Of a DNA stretch of 64,000 nucleotides, positions 59,212 through 64,000 are shown piece after piece. Each line of letters begins with the position of its first letter. The first letter of the stretch is position 1. A program made the position numbers and the translations under genes. Where the stretch lies: IMG/VR virus record IMGVR_UViG_3300017987_001891, positions 1 through 64,000 of that record. One strand, written 5' to 3'. Origin of the DNA: a virus. The notes under the pieces were generated by a model. It did no database searches. It was not told where the DNA came from and saw only the letters and a program-made list of their open reading frames with translations.

Positions 59212-59954
59212 TGGGCGTGCGTGGACTCTACCAGCAGGCAACCAAGGTCGGCGATGAGCTGGCCGATTTCGTCTACGACTTCACCGAGGAGCTGATTGCC
59301 TACGAGGACTATCTCGGTACGATCCTCGCGGGGGGCTTCCGGGTTAAGCCGTCGGCGAACGCGCTCTCGATCAATGACCAGACGGCGAAGTGGAACAAAC
59401 AGTACCAAGGGATCGGTGAAGCGATCCGACAGTGGCGCGATAACTTGGAGGGGGCGTGGAATGGCGACACCTTCGAGTTGCAGAATATGATCGACAAGGA
59501 GTTCGGGGCGATCTCGAAGAGGCAGCTCAGCGGGATCGAGGAGGACGAGATACGTACTTTCCACCCGAATGCTTATAAGCGGGGGGCGCAGTCCCATGAT
59601 CGCGAGATCATGCGGGATGCCAAGCGGCTTTTGCGGATGCTGGATCAGGCGGTGACGTTTCTGAAGGGCTTCCACAAGGTCTGGGCAAAGGCTCCGCTGG
59701 AGGGGACGACGGCGTGGCTCCGTACTCAGGAGCTCGAATTACTCGAAGCGAAAATCGCGGACTACACCATGCTACGCAACGAGGCCAAAGCGATGATTGC
59801 ATCCGGCTACCTCGATCTGGACCGGATGATAAACGACTTCAATAAAATTTTCCCGCCGCGCCTTGTGATGAAGGAGTCGGCGGACACCTTAATTCAGTGG
59901 GCGATCCATGGCGATCCCGTTGCGGTCGTCGAGTGGGTTTTTAGGGATAACTAG
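59208..59954 (+). CDS. Helical protein with C-terminal ADxLI module
   Basis: 248 residues, mostly helical. It ends with KESADTLIQWAIHG, then DPVAVVEWVF, the same module that other proteins carry at the N-terminus. An in-frame ATG (59871) precedes this tail. It overlaps the transferase gene by ATGA-type spacing, so the two may be co-produced. No family is recognised. Confidence 0.65.
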   Translation: MMGVRGLYQQATKVGDELADFVYDFTEELIAYEDYLGTILAGGFRVKPSANALSINDQTAKWNKQYQGIGEAIRQWRDNLEGAWNGDTFELQNMIDKEFGAISKRQLSGIEEDEIRTFHPNAYKRGAQSHDREIMRDAKRLLRMLDQAVTFLKGFHKVWAKAPLEGTTAWLRTQELELLEAKIADYTMLRNEAKAMIASGYLDLDRMINDFNKIFPPRLVMKESADTLIQWAIHGDPVAVVEWVFRDN

Positions 59955-59963
59955 GAGCTCTTA

Positions 59964-60455
59964 ATGCCCTACGAAAAGAAACGCAGTGGACGGAATCTTG
60001 AGTCTGCATCTCCCCGCGAGGTGGCGTCGATTCAGGTGGCGGGCATCGTCGGTTTTTTCACTGACGGTGTTCACGATGTGATCGAGGCGGTGGACGACAG
60101 CGAGCTCTCCGATACTCCCGCGAACGATGAGGATGTGGAGCCGATCTTCGTCGGCGACTTCACCCAACTTTGCCTCTATTGCAACTACGTCAAGGCAGGA
60201 AGCACGCGGGTCGCCGTCCAGCTCAAGGTTTCGTATAAAGAGGACGGCCCGTACTTTCCGGTCCCGTATACGAGTCCTCCTGCGGGCGGCGCGGTAAAGC
60301 TCAACGATATGATTTACCGCCGTGACGACAACGGACCGTTTCCTATTCCCCAGCCGAATTTCGGATTTCAGTGGCTGAAGGTATTCGTCTACGGACAGGG
60401 AAATCTGGCGGGAGCGAGTTGCGAGGTTCACGTTGCGCGGGGGTGGGGTAACTAA
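59964..60455 (+). CDS. Structural-type hypothetical protein
   Basis: 163 residues, beta-rich, no signal peptide, with AGGAGC before the ATG. It directly precedes the tail fibre and overlaps its start by one base (TAATG), so a tail or baseplate role is plausible. No family is recognised. Confidence 0.6.
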   Translation: MPYEKKRSGRNLESASPREVASIQVAGIVGFFTDGVHDVIEAVDDSELSDTPANDEDVEPIFVGDFTQLCLYCNYVKAGSTRVAVQLKVSYKEDGPYFPVPYTSPPAGGAVKLNDMIYRRDDNGPFPIPQPNFGFQWLKVFVYGQGNLAGASCEVHVARGWGN

Positions 60456-62368
60456 TGAGCTACGCATTCAATCCGAATATCTCTTCTGACAACTGGAAGG
60501 GTGAGGTCCAAGAGCTTTACGATCCGACCGGAGGTCTGCCGACACCGGGCGCGGTGGGCGAGCAGTATATCGCATCGGCTACGGCGAACGGGTGGACGGA
60601 AAATTATATCTACCAGTGGGACGGCGCGGTATGGGTCGAGATCGTTCCGGCAGGTGGGGATCAGGTACTTAACGACGATTCGGGTACGGTGCTGATTTTC
60701 GGGGGTGCGGGTTGGGAAGACTTTGGGACGGCGGTCAATCACAGCTCGCTGGCCGGTCTTGCCAATGACGACCATCCTCAGTACCACGACGATACCCGCG
60801 CCGACTTGCTTTATTTCCGGCAGCCCGTGCTCTACCAGAAGCCCGAGGTGGATCAGGTTGCGTTCGAGGAGCGCAGCACGGTCACCTGCGGCGTTGGGCA
60901 GGACTACGAGACATTCAAGTCCGCTGTCGATGCGTTGAACGCGAAGGGCGGCGGAACGATTTACCTCACCGATGCTTCGATGGCATTCGGTGATGATGAT
61001 CTCAATCTGTCGCAGATCATCCTCGCATCGACGGTCCCGAACGCTGTTGCGCCGCCCTATTTGCTGATGAATGGGAACGGCCACGTCGTCGGAAGTGTGT
61101 GTCGTTTGGTCAGCGTGCGCCTCGTGCTGGCGGGCGATGCGGGAGCGAACGCTTATATCTTTGCCGACGATGCGGCCAAGGTTGTGTTTCTGAACGAGCT
61201 CTCCATTGTCGGTGGCGACACCTTCGTTGCGGGGAACGCGGGCCAGTCCATTTTTCAGCAGGACGGCCAAGGCCACACGCACATCGTCGCGTTGAACAAC
61301 ATTTCGATCCTCGATCCGCTTTTGGCTCAGGACGCAACGCGGACCTTGATCCCGGCTGGTACGTCGAAGCTGGAGTTGTTCGCGTGGAACCATTCTGCGG
61401 TTGGGGGGAACCTGACCGACCTGAATAATTACTACTACGAGCCGAGCGTCGCGTTTATCAACGGCCCGCCCGACATCGGTAAAGCCGGGAATACGGCGGA
61501 CAAGGTAAGGTACGATGCGAGTAATAGCGTTGCGGACAAGCTCGACGCGCTCGAAGACGGGAAGATCGACGAGGTATCCGGAGCGGATGGAGAGATTCCA
61601 CTGTTCACGGCTGCGGGCCAGCTCGTAAGTAGTGGGGAGACCCCGGCGGACTTCGCGGATGCCTCGCATACTCACCCGGCCTCCGAGGTTACCGACTTCG
61701 ATACCGAGGTGGAGAACAACACCGAGGTAACGGCGAACACGACGCATCGCGGATTGACCAACAATCCCCATTCGGTGACCAAGACGCAGGTCAGTCTGGG
61801 GAACGTGACCGACGATGCGCAGCTCAAGCGTGCGGCCAACGACTTCTCGTCGTTCGATCAGAAGGACGATCCGGACGAATCCGATCTGCTCTTGATCGAG
61901 GATCAGGACGATAGCGGTGCGAAGAAGTATGTAGCTATCGAAGACTTGCCGATGGGCTGGCATCTCGAAGATGCGTCCGAAGGCGAGTCTCAAACATCGA
62001 GTAATACGTGGCAGCAGAAATTGAGGCTGTCTACGGGAGCGATTCCCGCTGGTCGTTATCGCATCGGCTGGTACTTCGAGACCGATGTCAACAATACGCA
62101 AACCGATGTGACCGAAGCTCGTGTGCAGGTTGACGATACGGATACGCTGGCAAGCATCGAGAATGCCGCGCATTTCGATAGCACATCGTCGATGAAGGGC
62201 GATTGGCATCCGTGCGGCGGCTTTGCTTATGTCGATTTGGATGAAGATTCTCACGACATCGACATCGATTATCGAGCGAACACCAGCCCGAATGTCATCG
62301 CATATATTCGTAGAGCACGTTTGGAAATTCATCGTGTAACTGTCGAAGCCGCAGGAGTGCCGACCTAA
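60455..62368 (+). CDS. Tail fibre protein
   Basis: 637 residues. NHSSLAGLANDDHPQYHDDT (about 99-118), the DASHTHPASEVTDFDT segment (about 406) and GLTNNPHSVTKTQVSLGNV (about 433) are the repeat types of phage tail-fibre stalks. The final about 120 residues form a compact beta domain, probably the receptor-binding tip. No chaperone gene is recognisable directly downstream. Confidence 0.85.
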   Translation: MSYAFNPNISSDNWKGEVQELYDPTGGLPTPGAVGEQYIASATANGWTENYIYQWDGAVWVEIVPAGGDQVLNDDSGTVLIFGGAGWEDFGTAVNHSSLAGLANDDHPQYHDDTRADLLYFRQPVLYQKPEVDQVAFEERSTVTCGVGQDYETFKSAVDALNAKGGGTIYLTDASMAFGDDDLNLSQIILASTVPNAVAPPYLLMNGNGHVVGSVCRLVSVRLVLAGDAGANAYIFADDAAKVVFLNELSIVGGDTFVAGNAGQSIFQQDGQGHTHIVALNNISILDPLLAQDATRTLIPAGTSKLELFAWNHSAVGGNLTDLNNYYYEPSVAFINGPPDIGKAGNTADKVRYDASNSVADKLDALEDGKIDEVSGADGEIPLFTAAGQLVSSGETPADFADASHTHPASEVTDFDTEVENNTEVTANTTHRGLTNNPHSVTKTQVSLGNVTDDAQLKRAANDFSSFDQKDDPDESDLLLIEDQDDSGAKKYVAIEDLPMGWHLEDASEGESQTSSNTWQQKLRLSTGAIPAGRYRIGWYFETDVNNTQTDVTEARVQVDDTDTLASIENAAHFDSTSSMKGDWHPCGGFAYVDLDEDSHDIDIDYRANTSPNVIAYIRRARLEIHRVTVEAAGVPT

Positions 62369-63261
62369 TGTCGTATGTGCACATCAAGACGAAATCCGCT
62401 CCGATCAATCTGGTTCGCCTGAAAGCGGAGATCAACGCGGATGCGGGTATCCCGAAGGCGATTGAGGAGCTGGTTTGGAACGAACCGGATGTGCTGGAAT
62501 GCACGTTCGATGAAAATTTGCTTGGCCCCGAAGAGGCTCAGCTGGATGTCGTTCTGGCGGCACACGACGGCACTCCCCTCCCGGAGTGGTATGTGTATTG
62601 TCTGGCGTGTGCGGAGCTCGGTAGGGTGGCCGCGCTGGAGGCACCGACATCCTGCCCGACATGCGGAAGCGGTGAAGTGGTCCTGCGCGATCTTCCGCAC
62701 GGCGAGACCGTGCTCGGGGTTCTGGAGGATTTGAAGCTGTCCGAGACGGTGATTATCGACGCGGAGGCTCCCGAAGGGGTGTGCGCGATGTCGCGGGTGC
62801 AATTCACGGATGGCATCCCCTATATCCCTCTTCCGCCCGGTGTGGACACCACGCTATCTTTTTCCCGGTCGTATCCGTTGAAGGCGGATCGGAATTTTCC
62901 CGTCGATTTCAACTTCGGGTACTGTCCGGGAGACGATCAGCTGGGGAATGTGCTGTGGGAGTTCGAGTATGGCTATGTGGAGCCGGGGACGGTTGTGGGG
63001 GAAGGCATGTATACGGGCGGTCCCTTATCTTACGCTTTTCCCGCACAGGGCATTCCACAGGGCATGATGTACCATCCCCCGCGTCACCCTTCGTTTCCGG
63101 AGGCAGGCTCGGGCTTTGTGGTGCCGGGGGCTACCGGAAGATTCGGCGTCTCGATCAGGTTGCGGCGCAAGGGTTCGTCGGCTGGTGACACCTATCCGGG
63201 TACGATCCAATATCGAGGTACGGCCTTGATGTTCTATTGGGATGTTCTGGGAGTTAAGTGA
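62368..63261 (+). CDS. Structural-type protein with zinc ribbon
   Basis: 297 residues. An N-terminal alpha/beta part is followed by CLAC and CPTCGSG (about 80-100), a zinc ribbon, then a Pro/Gly/Tyr-rich beta domain (about 140-297). TAATG overlap with the fibre gene. Possibly a fibre accessory or attachment protein; no family is recognised. Confidence 0.6.
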   Translation: MSYVHIKTKSAPINLVRLKAEINADAGIPKAIEELVWNEPDVLECTFDENLLGPEEAQLDVVLAAHDGTPLPEWYVYCLACAELGRVAALEAPTSCPTCGSGEVVLRDLPHGETVLGVLEDLKLSETVIIDAEAPEGVCAMSRVQFTDGIPYIPLPPGVDTTLSFSRSYPLKADRNFPVDFNFGYCPGDDQLGNVLWEFEYGYVEPGTVVGEGMYTGGPLSYAFPAQGIPQGMMYHPPRHPSFPEAGSGFVVPGATGRFGVSIRLRRKGSSAGDTYPGTIQYRGTALMFYWDVLGVK

Positions 63262-63635
63262 TGAAAACGATCCCGATGGGCGAGGATTGGGCCGCTGGAG
63301 CGATTCAGGCGGTGATCGAGGGTAAAGACCCGTCCGAGGTGGTTTCGACGCTGTACGGCCCGCGTCAGGGACGATTCGAGGAGGTTTCAGCCGGTGGTAA
63401 GGGCATGGAAGAAGCAAAAAACCGCTACAAGGACCGGATCAAGGCTCTCCCCACGTGGGTAAAAATCAAGGAGATCGTCCAGAAGGGGCGGAAGATGTTC
63501 CAGTTGATCCGTACTGATCTGCCCCCGAAGAGTCCCCGGACGCCGATCCTCGGTCTCTTTACGAATCGGGAGGCTGCGGTGGACCGGGCGTGGCGGTGGT
63601 ACGGCGAGGTGACGACCTATGCTGTCTCCCGGTGA
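63261..63635 (+). CDS. Tagged protein: N-terminal module variant
   Basis: 124 residues. After MKTIPMGED it reads WAAGAIQAVIEG, then KDPSEVVSTLYG, a variant of the shared module. The body is basic and helical. GTG 63258 is an alternative start. It overlaps the next transferase gene by 17 bp. Confidence 0.6.
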   Translation: MKTIPMGEDWAAGAIQAVIEGKDPSEVVSTLYGPRQGRFEEVSAGGKGMEEAKNRYKDRIKALPTWVKIKEIVQKGRKMFQLIRTDLPPKSPRTPILGLFTNREAAVDRAWRWYGEVTTYAVSR

Positions 63636-64000
63636 CCTGATCCAACAGGTGATCGAGGGGGCTGACCCGGAACGGTTGGCCGAGGCGATTCTCACCGAGC
63701 GGAAACGCGCTCCATTGGTCGATGCCTTTCACGGCACTTCGTACTTGCGGTGGCAAGACATCAAACGTAACGGCCTGAAACCATCATCTCCGAAGGTGTG
63801 GGGATTCAACAAGGGGCAGGTGGACGAGCCTTCGACGATTTCGGTGGGCGGGATTTATCTTTCCTCTTTCGAGTCGATGCGAAGGGCGAGCAAGTTCAAT
63901 GCGTTTCATGCTGCCCTCAAAGCCCACCGAGCGGACAAGTCTTGGCCGGTGCTGATTCACGTTAGGATTCAACCCCGGCAGGCATCCGTGGACGAGGATG
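63619..64000 (+). CDS. Second PARP-type transferase-like protein (partial)
   Basis: At least 127 residues; the frame is open at the window end. MLSPGDLIQQVIEG, then ADPERLAEAILTE, is the tag. FHGTSYLRWQDIKRNGL (His at 38, the same position as in the 58030 protein) and SVGGIYLSSFESMRRAS (about 74-90) match the first two ADP-ribosyltransferase blocks, and IQPRQASVDED aligns with IQPRSAFLDED. Clearly paralogous to the 58030 protein. The C-terminal part is outside the window. Confidence 0.6.
   Translation, partial: MLSPGDLIQQVIEGADPERLAEAILTERKRAPLVDAFHGTSYLRWQDIKRNGLKPSSPKVWGFNKGQVDEPSTISVGGIYLSSFESMRRASKFNAFHAALKAHRADKSWPVLIHVRIQPRQASVDED

Noticed and set aside
1-64000. CRISPR array, insertion sequence, integrase or attachment site
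   Set aside because: No regularly spaced direct repeats, transposase or integrase motifs, or duplicated tRNA ends were seen in reading both strands; a systematic search was not possible.

Overview
The window looks like about 64 kb of a tailed double-stranded DNA bacteriophage (Caudoviricetes), cut from a larger genome, because genes run off both ends. Every gene I can support lies on the + strand. Genes are packed with 1-30 bp overlaps of the ATGA, GTGA and TAATG types, and TTG and GTG starts are common. The sequence is GC-rich, so the host probably is too. I see a large terminase, a family-A polymerase, tail-fibre proteins and no integrase or repressor. A lytic, fairly large phage is the simplest reading. 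The host cannot be named from the sequence.

1-9.6 kb is replication and recombination: the end of a TOPRIM primase, a uracil-DNA glycosylase/PolA fusion, a gp32-type SSB, a 5'-3' exonuclease, a protein read here as two CsrA repeats in one chain, and a single-chain Mre11-Rad50. 9.6-17.6 kb holds a RusA-type resolvase, a sigma-like protein, a candidate small terminase, the large terminase, an HU/IHF protein, an SDR protein and a DNA methyltransferase. 17.6-26.3 kb holds a DinG/XPD-type helicase, a complete RuvA homologue and small metabolic or defence-related proteins (HAD, KTSC, DUF1937, MazG, DUF2493). Three bacterial-type promoters (about 9.55, 17.57 and 26.30 kb) each have the stop codon of the upstream gene inside the -35 box.

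26.3-39.3 kb is a strip of about 30 small genes, many with CxxC zinc-ribbon motifs. It also has an HNH endonuclease, an HExxH protein, a kinase-like protein and a gp21-like protease homologue lacking its expected catalytic residues. A 582-bp gene-free block (39286-39867), dense in perfect inverted repeats, separates this strip from the virion-type genes.

39.9-64 kb contains a phosphoesterase, a protein with a signal peptide, tandem paralogous 670-690-residue fibre- or spike-like proteins, further structural-type proteins and a tail fibre. Interleaved with these is a family of proteins sharing a short module of the form ADxLIxxVLxGxxPxxVVxxL. Carriers include two PARP-type ADP-ribosyltransferase-like proteins (one cut by the window end), a HAD/zinc-peptidase fusion and a 1285-residue multi-module protein. 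I infer that these may be cargo proteins carrying a capsid-targeting tag, packaged in the head and ejected like T4 Alt. This is the best candidate here for an undescribed system. No tRNA, rRNA, CRISPR array or insertion sequence was recognised.
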